Source: Thiovibrio sp964588325 (GTDB taxonomy: Bacteria; Desulfobacterota; Desulfobulbia; Desulfobulbales; Desulfurivibrionaceae). Taken from it: DNA of 64,000 nt. Numbering within the stretch: position 1 is the stretch's first letter; each line of letters starts with the position of its first letter. The stretch is from assembly GCA_964588325.1 (NCBI GenBank), contig CAZPOR010000002.1:213310-277309 (forward strand), in the 5' to 3' direction. The notes beneath the pieces were generated by a model that did not search any database, was not told the origin of the DNA, and saw only the letters and a program-made list of their open reading frames with translations. The translations under genes and the position numbers were made by a program. Of this stretch, positions 46,637-55,413 are shown piece after piece.

Positions 46637-47911
46637 TTAATGGACCGAACAGGAGATGCAGGGGTCGTACGCCCTGACCAGCATTTCCGCCAGCAGTTCG
46701 ATTTCCCGGTCTTGCTTGCCGGTTTTGGCATACTGGCCAGCCAGCGCCTCGATGTCGTGCAGGATGTTGGCGTGATTCTGACTGGTGGGGATAACGCAAT
46801 CCGCCTTGACCACCTTGCCGTCCTTGTCGAATGTATAATAATGGTAGAGGATGCCCCGGGGAACCTCCACCGCGCCGACCCCCTCGCCTTTTTTTGCCTG
46901 CACCGGCTGGCGCGGTTCCTGCCAGGGATTGCCCAGCAGGGTGTCGATGAGCCGCACGGAATCAAGAACCACCTGCACGCATTCCACCAGTTGAGCCACA
47001 TTGCACATGTACGGGTTATGGTTCACCGGGACAAGGCCGAGGAATTTGGAAATCTCCCGTGCGGTGGGGTGGAGCTTGGTAAAGTTGTTGTTCAGTCGGG
47101 CCAGGGCGCCCACGGCAAAGGAGGGCCGGGAGAGTTTGCTCAGCTTGGAGGTGAAGCCCTTTTGGCAGTATTCATTGGTCATGGCCCGGTACTGGTGCTC
47201 TTTTTTTACGACCCCATCCGTTGAAACAAGCCCGCCGCCGATAAAGGGATAGTTGCTCTCGCCCTTGAGGGAGACGAATTCCGTCTCCCGGCTGAAGTCG
47301 GGGATGGCAAAGGTTTTAAACAGTTCCGCCGAGGCCAGCAGATCAGGGACCGAGGCCATCAATCGCTGGCGTATTTTTTCCAGCTCGCTCTTTTCCGGCA
47401 GCATGGTGAAGCCGCCCACCACGGTGCGGGTGGGATGCAACCGTCTGCCGCCGATAATGTCGCAGGCATCGTTGGCCAGCAGCTTGAGGCGCAGGGCCCG
47501 CTGCACCACCTCCGGATGGGTCTTGGCCAGGGGCAGCACGCTGCCCGCGCCGAGGAAATCCGGGGCGGCCAGGAAATAGAGATGCAGGATATGGCTCTGC
47601 AGGGTTTCCATGTGCTTGAGCAGGAGCCTCAGGCTCGCGGTCTGGGGCGAGGGGGTGATGCCGAAGGCGTTTTCCACGGCCCGGATGCTGGCCAGGGTGT
47701 GGCCGATGGAACAGATCCCGCAGATCCGACCGCAGATGTAGGGTGCGTTTTCCCAGTGCTTGCCCACCAGCATGGCCTCGAAAAAACGAGGGGTTTCCAC
47801 CACCTCCCATTGCGCCTTTTTGACCACCCCGTTCTTGATGCTGATCGTGATGTTGCCGTGGCCCTCCACCCGGGTCAGGTGGTGGACATTGACCTCGCAG
47901 GAGAGCTTCAT
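46637..47911 (-). CDS. hydA: [NiFe] hydrogenase large subunit, group 3b-like (alpha)
   Basis: The catalytic subunit (424 aa) holding the NiFe centre. The L1 motif is RICGICSIGH (Cys64, Cys67) and the L2 motif is DPCISCSVH (Cys418, Cys421) at the very end. It starts MKLSCEVNVHHLTRVEGHGN, and its ATG overlaps the hydD stop by four bases. The coding region stops immediately after the L2 histidine, so the C-terminal propeptide normally removed by an endopeptidase is absent. The gene order hydB-G-D-A matches the NAD(P)-linked sulfhydrogenases. Confidence 0.93.
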   Translation of the reverse strand: MKLSCEVNVHHLTRVEGHGNITISIKNGVVKKAQWEVVETPRFFEAMLVGKHWENAPYICGRICGICSIGHTLASIRAVENAFGITPSPQTASLRLLLKHMETLQSHILHLYFLAAPDFLGAGSVLPLAKTHPEVVQRALRLKLLANDACDIIGGRRLHPTRTVVGGFTMLPEKSELEKIRQRLMASVPDLLASAELFKTFAIPDFSRETEFVSLKGESNYPFIGGGLVSTDGVVKKEHQYRAMTNEYCQKGFTSKLSKLSRPSFAVGALARLNNNFTKLHPTAREISKFLGLVPVNHNPYMCNVAQLVECVQVVLDSVRLIDTLLGNPWQEPRQPVQAKKGEGVGAVEVPRGILYHYYTFDKDGKVVKADCVIPTSQNHANILHDIEALAGQYAKTGKQDREIELLAEMLVRAYDPCISCSVH

Positions 47912-48945
47912 GATTTTTTCCCCCTGGCCGCGGCTTTTTTGCACCCAGAGGGTATACGTTTCGTTTGCGCAGGCAAGCTGCTCAACTCAGCTATATTTTT
48001 GGGGCGGAAGGTGTCGGCGAAAGAAGCAAAGCCGCCGAAACATTCCAAGCGGTCGAGGATGGTTTCGCGGTCAAAGCCATGGGTGTGCATGATCTCTTCC
48101 AGTCGTTTGAGATTTGCTCCTTCCGCCGGGCCGCGGCATCCCCAGCACCCCCTGCGGTTGCTGGTGCACCAGGCGTCGCAGCCCGCCCGGGTGACCGGGC
48201 CCAGGCAGGGTTCGCCGAGCTCGAACAGGCAGATGTTTTCGTTGGCCTTGCACTCCATGCACACCGGGTATTCGGGATGGCGCACCGTCTTGCCCACCAC
48301 CAGATCGGTGACGATGCGCTCCACCTCTTCCTTCTTGATCGGGCAGCCGAAGATCGAAAGGTCCACCTGGACAAAATCCGCCAGGGGATGCACCTCCATG
48401 GTCTCGATGGGGAAGTCGCCGTACACCTCTTTTTTGACCCAATCCAGATCGCGGAAGCGGTTTTTGAGTTGGTTGACCCCGCCGAAGCAGGCGCAGGAGC
48501 CTAGGGCGACCAGGATTTTGGCATTCTTGCGGATTCCGGTGAGCCGGGCGATCTCGTCCTTGCGGGTGACGCTGCCCTCGACAAAGGCGATGTCGCAGGT
48601 GTCGCTGCGTTCAGTCATGCCTTCGCGGAAGTTGACGATCTCCACCAGATTGAGAAAATCCAGCAGGGTCGCCTCGTTGTTCAGAAGCTGCAACTGGCAC
48701 CCCTCGCAGGAGGATAGCTCGAAGAAGCCGACCTTTGGCCGGGCAAGGGGGACGCCAAGGTAGGAGAGTGGTTCGCTCATCTCAGGTAAGCGGTCACAAG
48801 GCACGGCATCTGCTTTGTTATCGGCCTGAGTGCATAGCGATGTATGGCCCACAGGCCTTTGTCGCGCATCTGCCGCACCCTGTGACCGCTTACGGCTTGG
48901 GCGGGTGCGCTTGACTTTGTCGTGCCCCTTGAGATCCTTTCCCAT
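47908..48945 (-). CDS. hydD: [NiFe] hydrogenase small subunit, group 3b-like (delta)
   Basis: The electron-transfer subunit (345 aa) with iron-sulfur clusters. The proximal motif is SSCEGCQLQLLNNE, followed by GSCACFGG and a distal cysteine set with CMECK, PCLGPVTRAGCDAWC and CWGC. The conserved core begins only near MSEPLSYLGV (codon 56, 48780). The ATG at 48945 is used because AGGAGG lies nine bases upstream, whereas 48780 has no Shine-Dalgarno. Residues about 18-54 are encoded by a palindromic repeat, so the N-terminal extension is probably an insertion. Confidence 0.9.
   Translation of the reverse strand: MGKDLKGHDKVKRTRPSRKRSQGAADARQRPVGHTSLCTQADNKADAVPCDRLPEMSEPLSYLGVPLARPKVGFFELSSCEGCQLQLLNNEATLLDFLNLVEIVNFREGMTERSDTCDIAFVEGSVTRKDEIARLTGIRKNAKILVALGSCACFGGVNQLKNRFRDLDWVKKEVYGDFPIETMEVHPLADFVQVDLSIFGCPIKKEEVERIVTDLVVGKTVRHPEYPVCMECKANENICLFELGEPCLGPVTRAGCDAWCTSNRRGCWGCRGPAEGANLKRLEEIMHTHGFDRETILDRLECFGGFASFADTFRPKNIAELSSLPAQTKRIPSGCKKAAARGKKS
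48786..48893. repeat. 108-bp imperfect palindromic element inside hydD
   Basis: The ends GTAAGCGGTCACA (48786-48798) and TGTGACCGCTTAC (48881-48893) are perfect 13-bp inverted copies. The inner parts also pair (CGGCA..TGC with its partner, GGCCTG with CAGGCC, CATA with TATG), so nearly the whole 108 bases folds back on itself. The length is exactly 36 codons and the hydD frame stays open through it. This resembles a small non-autonomous palindromic insertion of the MITE or RPE kind. Confidence 0.75.
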
Positions 48946-48946
48946 C

Positions 48947-49849
48947 TCAGATCGCCTCCTTGAGGTTCATCACCGACCAGTAGTCAAAGACCGGGCCGTC
49001 CAGGCAGGTGTAGGTGGAGCCGATGTTGCAGCGGCAGCATTTGCCCCGGCCGCAGTGCATGCGGCGCTCCAGGGAGACGAACATTTTCTGCATGGGCAGC
49101 CCGGCCTCGGTCAGCATCTTGCAGACGAAATGGAACATGACCGGCGGCCCGCAGACGATGGCGTAGGTGTTTTCGCGCAGGCTAGAGGCTTGGGCGATTC
49201 GTTCCCGCAGGAGTTCGGTGATCAGGCCGGTGTGCCCCTTCCAGCTCTTGTCCGCTGTGTCCACCGTGATGCCGAGGGTGATGTCGAAGCGTTTCCATTC
49301 CTCGTACTGGTAGGTGAAGAGCAGCTCCGCCGGGGTTTTGGCGCCGTACATGATGTCCACCCGCCCGTATCGGCTCCGGTTTTCCAGCACGGCCAGCAAG
49401 GGAGAGCGCAGGGGCACGATGCCCAACCCCCCGCCGATGAGCAGGATGTCGTTGCCCTGCATTTTTTCCAAGGGGAAAGAGGTGCCGAACGGCCCGCTGA
49501 TCCCTATCCTCGTGCCCCGTTCCACCCGGTTTAAAAAATTGGTGAAATTGCCCACCGCCCGGATGCACAGCTCAAGGTCGCCGTGCCGCACCGGGGAAGA
49601 GGAGATGGAAAACGGCGCCTCGCCGATGCCCGGCAGTTCCAGCATGACAAACTGGCCCGGCTTGAAGGAAAAACGGTTCCGTTGCTCGGGGTCGATGATC
49701 TGGATCTGGTAGAGCTTTTCGCTGGCGGTGAGCGGGTAGATGCTGGTGATCTCGGCGGGCAGGGTGTACTCGAAGCTGCCCGGGTCCTGCTTGCGGTGAT
49801 CGCTCATGTCGTGGCTGAGTATGTCGATGAAGTGGAGTTTGTTCTGCAT
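48947..49849 (-). CDS. hydG: Hydrogenase FAD/NAD(P)-binding subunit (gamma)
   Basis: A 300-aa ferredoxin-reductase-type subunit that connects the hydrogenase to NAD(P). The FAD domain has GQFVMLELPGIGEAPFSISS and the nucleotide domain has LLIGGGLGIVPLRSPL and AIVCGPPVMF. The C-terminal [2Fe-2S] set is RRMHCGRGKCCRCNIGSTYT followed by Cys in TCLDGPVF. It starts at ATG 49849, three bases after hydB, and its stop is one base from the hydD ATG. Confidence 0.92.
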   Translation of the reverse strand: MQNKLHFIDILSHDMSDHRKQDPGSFEYTLPAEITSIYPLTASEKLYQIQIIDPEQRNRFSFKPGQFVMLELPGIGEAPFSISSSPVRHGDLELCIRAVGNFTNFLNRVERGTRIGISGPFGTSFPLEKMQGNDILLIGGGLGIVPLRSPLLAVLENRSRYGRVDIMYGAKTPAELLFTYQYEEWKRFDITLGITVDTADKSWKGHTGLITELLRERIAQASSLRENTYAIVCGPPVMFHFVCKMLTEAGLPMQKMFVSLERRMHCGRGKCCRCNIGSTYTCLDGPVFDYWSVMNLKEAI

Positions 49850-49852
49850 GGT

Positions 49853-50890
49853 TTATTCCTTGCCCCGGACGCTGGCGATGACCTCGGGGGGGGTGATGTC
49901 GGCAAGGCAGGCTGTCCCGCAACGGCCGCAGCCCACGCAGAGGGATTCTTCAAAGGCCTCCACGAAACCCCGGTGCTTGTGGTAGTAGCGGTATTTCAAC
50001 CGGCTGGCGCTGGTGGGCCGGAAGTTATGGCCGCCAGCCACCTTGGCAAAGTCGATGAGGTTGCAGGAGTGGAGCGATTTTATCTTGCTGGCGTGCCTCA
50101 GGTCGAGATCCACATGCTCTTCGACTCCATAGCAATAGCAGGTGGGGCAGACATTGGCGCAGGTGCCGCAGGAAAGGCATTTCTCGCCCCAGTAATCCCA
50201 GGCTTTTGCTTCAAATTCAAGATCGAGAATCTTGGTGAGATCCGAGGTGTCCACCGCGGCGGTGTAGCGTTTGCTTTTCTCCTTGGCGGTGTGCTTGTAA
50301 AGAGCGAGTTCTTTGGCGCTCGGGTCCGTGCATTTGATTTGGCTCAGCAGGTCGAAGGCTGTGGCAGAGAGAATCTCTGCAAAATACCTGCCGCCCAGAT
50401 CGGTGAGAAACAGGTCAAAGCCGTGGATGGCTGAATCGGTTCCCATGGAGCGGCAGAAACATTGGGGTTCCGGGTTGCAGCCGATCCCGATGATGAAGAG
50501 GTTCTTCCGCTTGCCCATGTAGTACGGGTTCGGGTAGGTGCTTTGCGCCAGGACCAGGTCCAGCTTGTTCAGGGCATTGATGTCGCAGGCGTGCATGCCG
50601 AAGAAGACCAGGGACCGGTAGACATTGAGGTCAACATGCTTCTCCCAGCCGTCGCGGCTCACGGCAAAGGTGGACAAGATTTCCTGGTAGGGCAGGACAA
50701 AGCGCTTGGGCGAATGCACCGTCTGGGTGTAGTCAAGGGCAAGCTCGGCGAAATCGTAGACCACATTGAAGTCGTACAGGGGCTTGCCGTTGCGGTCGTT
50801 GCCCCTGGATACCGGGCCGACAATGACGTTGACGGCCAGCAGCTCATGAAGGCGGGCGAGCTCCTGTTTTTTGAAGACCTTGAAGATCAT
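49853..50890 (-). CDS. hydB: Hydrogenase iron-sulfur subunit (beta)
   Basis: A 345-aa [4Fe-4S] subunit of the sulfhydrogenase beta type. Its two cluster motifs are CLSCGTCANVCPTCYC near residue 240 and CVGCGRCGTACLADITPPEV near the end. The N-terminal half has FFGMHACDINALNKLDLVL, typical of the family, which passes electrons between hydrogen and NAD(P) or polysulfide. ATG 50890 follows GGAGGG, and an earlier start at 50908 is rejected. It is first in its operon, with a good promoter upstream. Confidence 0.92.
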   Translation of the reverse strand: MIFKVFKKQELARLHELLAVNVIVGPVSRGNDRNGKPLYDFNVVYDFAELALDYTQTVHSPKRFVLPYQEILSTFAVSRDGWEKHVDLNVYRSLVFFGMHACDINALNKLDLVLAQSTYPNPYYMGKRKNLFIIGIGCNPEPQCFCRSMGTDSAIHGFDLFLTDLGGRYFAEILSATAFDLLSQIKCTDPSAKELALYKHTAKEKSKRYTAAVDTSDLTKILDLEFEAKAWDYWGEKCLSCGTCANVCPTCYCYGVEEHVDLDLRHASKIKSLHSCNLIDFAKVAGGHNFRPTSASRLKYRYYHKHRGFVEAFEESLCVGCGRCGTACLADITPPEVIASVRGKE

Positions 50891-50953
50891 GACAGCCCTC
50901 CTCGGCAAAGTAGGAACGGCATAATCGCTACAGAGAGCGTCCCTTGGTTATGG

Positions 50954-50981
50954 GATATAACGATCGGCCTCCGGCTGTCAA
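50954..50981 (-). promoter_or_regulatory. Sigma70-like promoter of the hydrogenase operon
   Basis: On the minus strand a perfect TTGACA (50981-50976) is followed after 16 bases by TATATC (50959-50954). This would start transcription near 50947, about 57 bases before hydB. It lies in the 111-base gap after rlpA. Confidence 0.6.
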
Positions 50982-51001
50982 GCAATTGTCCGCTGGCAGA
51001 A

Positions 51002-51814
51002 TTATCTTGCGACGACGAAAGATTCGGGAAAGCCCGTGCCCGCCAAGGTTTGTTCCATCTGTTTTGCTGCGGTCAGGGTTGAGCCAGCTTTGACCTGAAC
51101 GCGGTAGAATATCTGATCGCCCCGTTCATGGCGAACGGTCTCGGTCTCCCTTCCCCCTTTGTTCATCCTGTCCTTCAGGCGATCGGCATTTTCCTGGACG
51201 GTGAAGGCGCCGATCTGGACATAAAAATCGCCCTTCTGGAAATCCTCGTGGGGCAGAAAACGGGCTGCGATCTTGTTGTCGGCAAGTTGGATGGTTTCCG
51301 CCTCGCCCAAGGCGGTGATCCGGACCCGGCCGGTTCCGTCCTTGATGATGCCGAGATCCCGGGCCACATTGTAGGAGAGATCGATGATTCTGTTCCCCAC
51401 GAAAGGGCCGCGGTCATTGATCCGCACCGTTGTGGAGCGGCCGTTGTCCAGGTTTTCCACCAGAAGCCTGGTGTTCATGGGCAGGGTCTTGTGGGCCGCG
51501 GTCCAGCCGTACATATTGTAGGTCTCGCCGTTTGAGGTCTTGCGGCCGTGGAATGGATTGCCGTACCAGGAGGCAGTGCCGGTTTCGACGAATCCTTCTG
51601 CCGAGGGCAGCGGATAGTAGGTCTTGCCCTCTATCTGATAGGGCCTTTGGGTGGCAGGAATGCGGCCTGCCTTGGCTGCGGGTTTGGGCCGGGGCGGTGT
51701 CGCCTGTGGGGGCGGGGTGCTGGTGAGCACGGTGGTGCAGCCGGAAAATGCGGCCCCGCACAGAAACAAAAGGGCAAGGAGGAAGATTGTCCGGATATGT
51801 TTTTGGCAGATCAT
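51002..51814 (-). CDS. rlpA: RlpA-like septal ring lipoprotein with SPOR domain
   Basis: A 270-aa lipoprotein: the signal LLALLFLCGAAFSGC carries a lipobox, followed by a Pro-rich linker. The double-psi beta-barrel domain has GTASWYGNPFHGRKTSNGET and STTVRINDRGPFVGNRIIDL, typical of the RlpA glycan hydrolase family acting on stripped peptidoglycan. The SPOR domain (about 195-270) has FYVQIGAFTVQENADRLKDR and binds division septa. Its ATG overlaps the stop of the nine-heme cytochrome gene by four bases. Confidence 0.93.
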   Translation of the reverse strand: MICQKHIRTIFLLALLFLCGAAFSGCTTVLTSTPPPQATPPRPKPAAKAGRIPATQRPYQIEGKTYYPLPSAEGFVETGTASWYGNPFHGRKTSNGETYNMYGWTAAHKTLPMNTRLLVENLDNGRSTTVRINDRGPFVGNRIIDLSYNVARDLGIIKDGTGRVRITALGEAETIQLADNKIAARFLPHEDFQKGDFYVQIGAFTVQENADRLKDRMNKGGRETETVRHERGDQIFYRVQVKAGSTLTAAKQMEQTLAGTGFPESFVVAR

Positions 51815-53307
51815 GGTTGTGTCTCTGTGGGCAGATTGGACTTGAGCCGTTCGCTGAAGAAAGCCCCGGCCTTGCCAACGGTGTGGGGGGTGTAGGGGAG
51901 ATAGCGGTGTTGCTTGGGCTCCACGCCCACATTGTCGAAAAGCACCTTTTTGTTTGCGTCCAGCATGGAGAGGTGCAGGTCCAGGATGGGGCGGAAGATG
52001 TGGAGCCTGCCATCCGGTCCAACCCCGACCAAGGGGCTTTCCCAGCGGCGCAGCTCATATCCCTTGAGCCACAGGCTTGGGATTGGCGTGCCGGTGATCT
52101 TGTCCTTCAGGGAAGAGGCTTGACCGGTGGGATTGTCCAACTGTGCCTCCACCTCGCGGCTGCCCTGCACACTGAGCCGGGACCAGGCGGGATGGCTGGG
52201 GTTCTCGGTGCGGAGCAGGTGGGTCCCCTGGTCGTTAAAGGACCACTGGCTGTGGCACACGGTGCAATGCGCCTTTTTTTCGTACTGTTTGTGGGCAGGA
52301 TGGACAAGCCGGGGCACCACGAGTTTTTTGCCGTTCAGCCGGGTGGTGAGGATGAGCTGGTCGTCTTCGACTTGCAGGTTGTCCAGGGGAATGGGCAACC
52401 CTGTGCGCCAGCCGTGGCAACTGAGGCAGGTCGCCGCCTTTTCTTTTTTTCCGGCGCCACCGTGTCCGCCCATGAGTTCCGCCCCGGTGTGGCAATCGAT
52501 GCAGGCCATGCCTTTCTGCTGGTGGATGTCCGGAGCCAGTTGATGGAACTCCACTCCGTAGGGCCGGGTTTCGCTGCCATCGGTGCGGTAGGGGGTGCGG
52601 TATTCCAGGTTGAAGTCGTGCTCAAAGCGGCCGTAATAGTCGGCCCCCACGAAGTTGCCGTAATGGCAGTGCAGGCACTGGCTGTCTGCCGGCGATTTGA
52701 CAAAGGCGTGGCCATTCATTTTGCCGTTGGTGTAGGCGAGGTGGCAGGCGGCGCAGCCCGTGCCGCGCACTGTTTCCGGGTAGACGTCGCCGGAGTTGTA
52801 TACATGACAGCGCAAGCAGCGGCGGCGCAGCAGGTCGTCGGCCAGGTCGAGGGGGGAGGAGATTGTTTGAGGAATCGGGATCTCCGCCAGAGTGGCAAGG
52901 GGGGCTTGGGCGCCGAAGGCCGACCGGACAAGATTCACCTCGTTTTGCGCGGTGAAATGCACCGAAAAGGCGGTCTCGGCCACCTGCCGGGCATGGCAGG
53001 TGCCGCAGGCTTTCTGCATCCGGTCCGGATGGGCAGGCTGGCTGATGAGCCCGGCATGGGCCTGCTCCTGCGTTGCTCCCTTCGGGTTTCCGCCATGGCA
53101 GCCGGTGCAGGCCGAGGCGTGGCGGGAGTCGAGCTGGATTGTCGGATGGCATCCCAGGCAGCCTGGCTGGCGCACGGGCTGGGGCACAGCTTTTTGCGCG
53201 GCGGGTTTTTCCGGGGGTCTGCTTTCCCTGCACCCTGGAAAAGCAAGGGCCAGCAGGCAGAGAGGCACCAGGATGGCGCGGAATTTCGGGCAGAGACAAA
53301 AAGGCAT
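51811..53307 (-). CDS. Nine-heme cytochrome c lipoprotein
   Basis: A 498-aa exported protein with nine CxxCH heme motifs: CLGCH, CTGCH, CGTCH, CLRCH, CAACH, CLHCH, CIDCH, CLSCH and CTVCH. All nine fall in the N-terminal two thirds; the last 170 residues have no heme motif. The N-terminal signal ends in LALAFPGC, a lipobox, so it is likely tethered to the outer or inner membrane facing the periplasm. I do not recognise a named family. ATG 53307 suits the signal; ATG 53349 has a weak AAGG and is possible. rlpA is translationally coupled. Confidence 0.85.
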   Translation of the reverse strand: MPFCLCPKFRAILVPLCLLALAFPGCRESRPPEKPAAQKAVPQPVRQPGCLGCHPTIQLDSRHASACTGCHGGNPKGATQEQAHAGLISQPAHPDRMQKACGTCHARQVAETAFSVHFTAQNEVNLVRSAFGAQAPLATLAEIPIPQTISSPLDLADDLLRRRCLRCHVYNSGDVYPETVRGTGCAACHLAYTNGKMNGHAFVKSPADSQCLHCHYGNFVGADYYGRFEHDFNLEYRTPYRTDGSETRPYGVEFHQLAPDIHQQKGMACIDCHTGAELMGGHGGAGKKEKAATCLSCHGWRTGLPIPLDNLQVEDDQLILTTRLNGKKLVVPRLVHPAHKQYEKKAHCTVCHSQWSFNDQGTHLLRTENPSHPAWSRLSVQGSREVEAQLDNPTGQASSLKDKITGTPIPSLWLKGYELRRWESPLVGVGPDGRLHIFRPILDLHLSMLDANKKVLFDNVGVEPKQHRYLPYTPHTVGKAGAFFSERLKSNLPTETQP

Positions 53308-53349
53308 GGCGGAACGTGTGACCTCGGGATTAAAGAATGTTTCCGCCAT

Positions 53350-53692
53350 ACTACCTTATTTAGCGCAAGGGCAACAAGCCGCAATTGCATCGGAAAAGGA
53401 AGAACGTAACCGCGCTCGCGTTGTCCCTGGCCCTTCGGCAATTTCTCTTGCCGGAATGGGCATTTTCCCTTGGACAAAGGAGGGCTCAATACTGTATTTT
53501 AATGGGAATGTAATGCGGCCCGATTGTATCGGGCTGTCGTTTTTGTTCCCCTGCTTGTTTGTCGATTGCTTGGTGGAATCCCGGCGCAGGCCCCGCTTCC
53601 CCTGGCGTGCGTTGCGGCGATGGGTTGTGTTGCGCAGATTGAAAGCCATCCACCGTGTTTTTTTTCTTATTTTACGAGACCGGCGCCATTTT
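53350..53692. other. Divergent intergenic region, cytochrome / pyrG
   Basis: About 343 bases between the divergent cytochrome (-) and pyrG (+) genes. The open frame that continues upstream of pyrG through it has no Shine-Dalgarno and no recognisable protein, so it is treated as non-coding. The only site I can name is a promoter-like pair at 53470-53498. Confidence 0.5.
53470..53498 (+). promoter_or_regulatory. Possible sigma70 promoter for pyrG
   Basis: TTGGAC (53470-53475) and TGTATT (53493-53498) are separated by 17 bases, giving a leader of about 190 bases before pyrG. Such leaders can hold CTP-sensing attenuators in other bacteria; none is evident here. Confidence 0.35.
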
Positions 53693-55348
53693 ATGAAAAC
53701 TACCAATCAGACCCATCGAACCAAGTTCATCTTCATCACCGGCGGCGTTCTTTCGTCCCTGGGCAAAGGGCTGGCAGCCGCGTCCATCGGCGCCCTGCTG
53801 GAGAGCCGCGGGCTGTCCATCACCTTCCAGAAGCTGGACCCGTACATCAACGTGGACCCCGGCACCATGAACCCCTTTCAGCACGGCGAGGTGTATGTCA
53901 CCGACGACGGGGCGGAGACGGACCTTGATCTCGGCCATTACGAGCGGTACACCTCCGTGGCCCTGGGCCAGCGCAACAACTACACCTCGGGCCGCATCTA
54001 CCATTCGGTGATCAGCAAGGAGCGGCGCGGCGAGTACCTGGGCGGCACCGTGCAGGTGATCCCGCATGTCACCGACGAGATCAAGCGCGCCATCCTCCAG
54101 TTTGAAGGCGAGGTGGACGTGGCCATCATCGAGATCGGCGGCACCATCGGCGATATCGAGAGCTTGCCCTTTCTGGAGGCAATTCGTCAGTTCCGCACCG
54201 ATGTGGGGAGGGAAAACTCCCTGTACATCCATGTCACCTGGGTTCCCTATATCAAGACCGCAGGCGAGGTCAAAACCAAGCCCACCCAGCACAGCGTCAA
54301 GGAGCTGCGCGCCATCGGCATCCAGCCCGACATCCTGCTCTGCCGCACGGAAAGCCTGCTGAGTAATGAGCTGAAGGCCAAGATTTCCCTGTTCTGCAAC
54401 GTGGAGAAGGAGGCGGTGATCACGGCCCGCGACGTGGACAACATCTACGAGGTGCCGCTCTGCTTCCACGCCGAGGGGCTCGATGACATCATCCTCAATA
54501 AGCTCAATATCTGGACCGGATCGCCGCGTCTGGACGCCTGGCAGGATCTGGTCGAGAAGGTTAAGCACCCCAAACGCGAGGTGGAGATCGGCATCATCGG
54601 CAAATACGTCGATCTGACCGAATCGTACAAGAGCCTGCACGAAGCCCTGGTGCATGGGGGCGTGGCCAACGAGGCCAAGGTGCGGCTCCGCTATGTGAGC
54701 GCCGAGGAGATTGAAGAGAAGGGCGCCGACGGCCTGTTGGCCGGGTGCCATGGGGTATTGGTGCCGGGCGGTTTTGGCAGCCGCGGGGTGGCGGGCAAGA
54801 TTCAGGCCGTGACCTTTGCCAGGGAGAAAAAGATCCCCTATTTCGGCATCTGCCTCGGCATGCAGTTGGCGGTGATCGAGTTCGCCAGAAACGTCGCCGG
54901 CATGAAAGACGCGGACAGCACCGAGTTCAGCCTGTTGACCAAGCATCCGGTTATCTATTTCATCAAGGAATGGTACGATTACCGCACCGGAAAAACCCAG
55001 ATCCGCGACGAAGCCACCGACCTGGGCGGCACCCTGCGGCTGGGGGCCTATCCCTGCAAGATGGTGGAGAATACCTTTGCCCACGCGGCGTACGGCACGG
55101 GCGAGATCCAAGAGCGGCACCGGCATCGCTATGAATTCAACAATGCCTTCAAGGAGGAGCTGGTGAAACATGGGCTCATCATCAGCGGCACCTCCCCGGA
55201 CGAAAAGCTGGTGGAGATTGTCGAATTGCCCGACCATCCGTGGTTTCTCGGCTGCCAGTTCCATCCGGAATTCAAGTCCGGCCCCATGAAGCCGCATCCC
55301 CTGTTCACGAATTTTATCAAGGCAGCTTTGGAGAATGCCGGTCTGTAG
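53693..55348 (+). CDS. pyrG: CTP synthase
   Basis: PyrG (551 aa) converts UTP to CTP with glutamine. The synthetase domain has KFIFITGGVLSSLGKGLAAA, then FQKLDPYINVDPGTMNPFQH and GEVYVTDDGAETDLDLGHYE. The glutamine amidotransferase domain has the catalytic Cys in IPYFGICLGMQLAVIEFARN and the His/Glu pair in GCQFHPEF. ATG 53693 is chosen from the family N-terminus; the Shine-Dalgarno is weak. An inverted repeat follows before kdsA. Confidence 0.97.
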   Translation: MKTTNQTHRTKFIFITGGVLSSLGKGLAAASIGALLESRGLSITFQKLDPYINVDPGTMNPFQHGEVYVTDDGAETDLDLGHYERYTSVALGQRNNYTSGRIYHSVISKERRGEYLGGTVQVIPHVTDEIKRAILQFEGEVDVAIIEIGGTIGDIESLPFLEAIRQFRTDVGRENSLYIHVTWVPYIKTAGEVKTKPTQHSVKELRAIGIQPDILLCRTESLLSNELKAKISLFCNVEKEAVITARDVDNIYEVPLCFHAEGLDDIILNKLNIWTGSPRLDAWQDLVEKVKHPKREVEIGIIGKYVDLTESYKSLHEALVHGGVANEAKVRLRYVSAEEIEEKGADGLLAGCHGVLVPGGFGSRGVAGKIQAVTFAREKKIPYFGICLGMQLAVIEFARNVAGMKDADSTEFSLLTKHPVIYFIKEWYDYRTGKTQIRDEATDLGGTLRLGAYPCKMVENTFAHAAYGTGEIQERHRHRYEFNNAFKEELVKHGLIISGTSPDEKLVEIVELPDHPWFLGCQFHPEFKSGPMKPHPLFTNFIKAALENAGL

Positions 55349-55413
55349 GTAGTTTCTGGTTCTTTCCGGCCAAATAAGATGGGCTCGCAAAAAAGCAAAG
55401 ACCGCGTCATCCC

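Noticed and set aside
51748..53409. 553-codon plus-strand open frame opposite the cytochrome gene
   Set aside because: The minus strand has nine CxxCH motifs and a lipoprotein signal, so the plus frame is a shadow.
52892..53692. Long N-terminal extension of the pyrG frame
   Set aside because: It covers the cytochrome gene on the other strand and adds 267 residues before the normal CTP synthase start; no Shine-Dalgarno.
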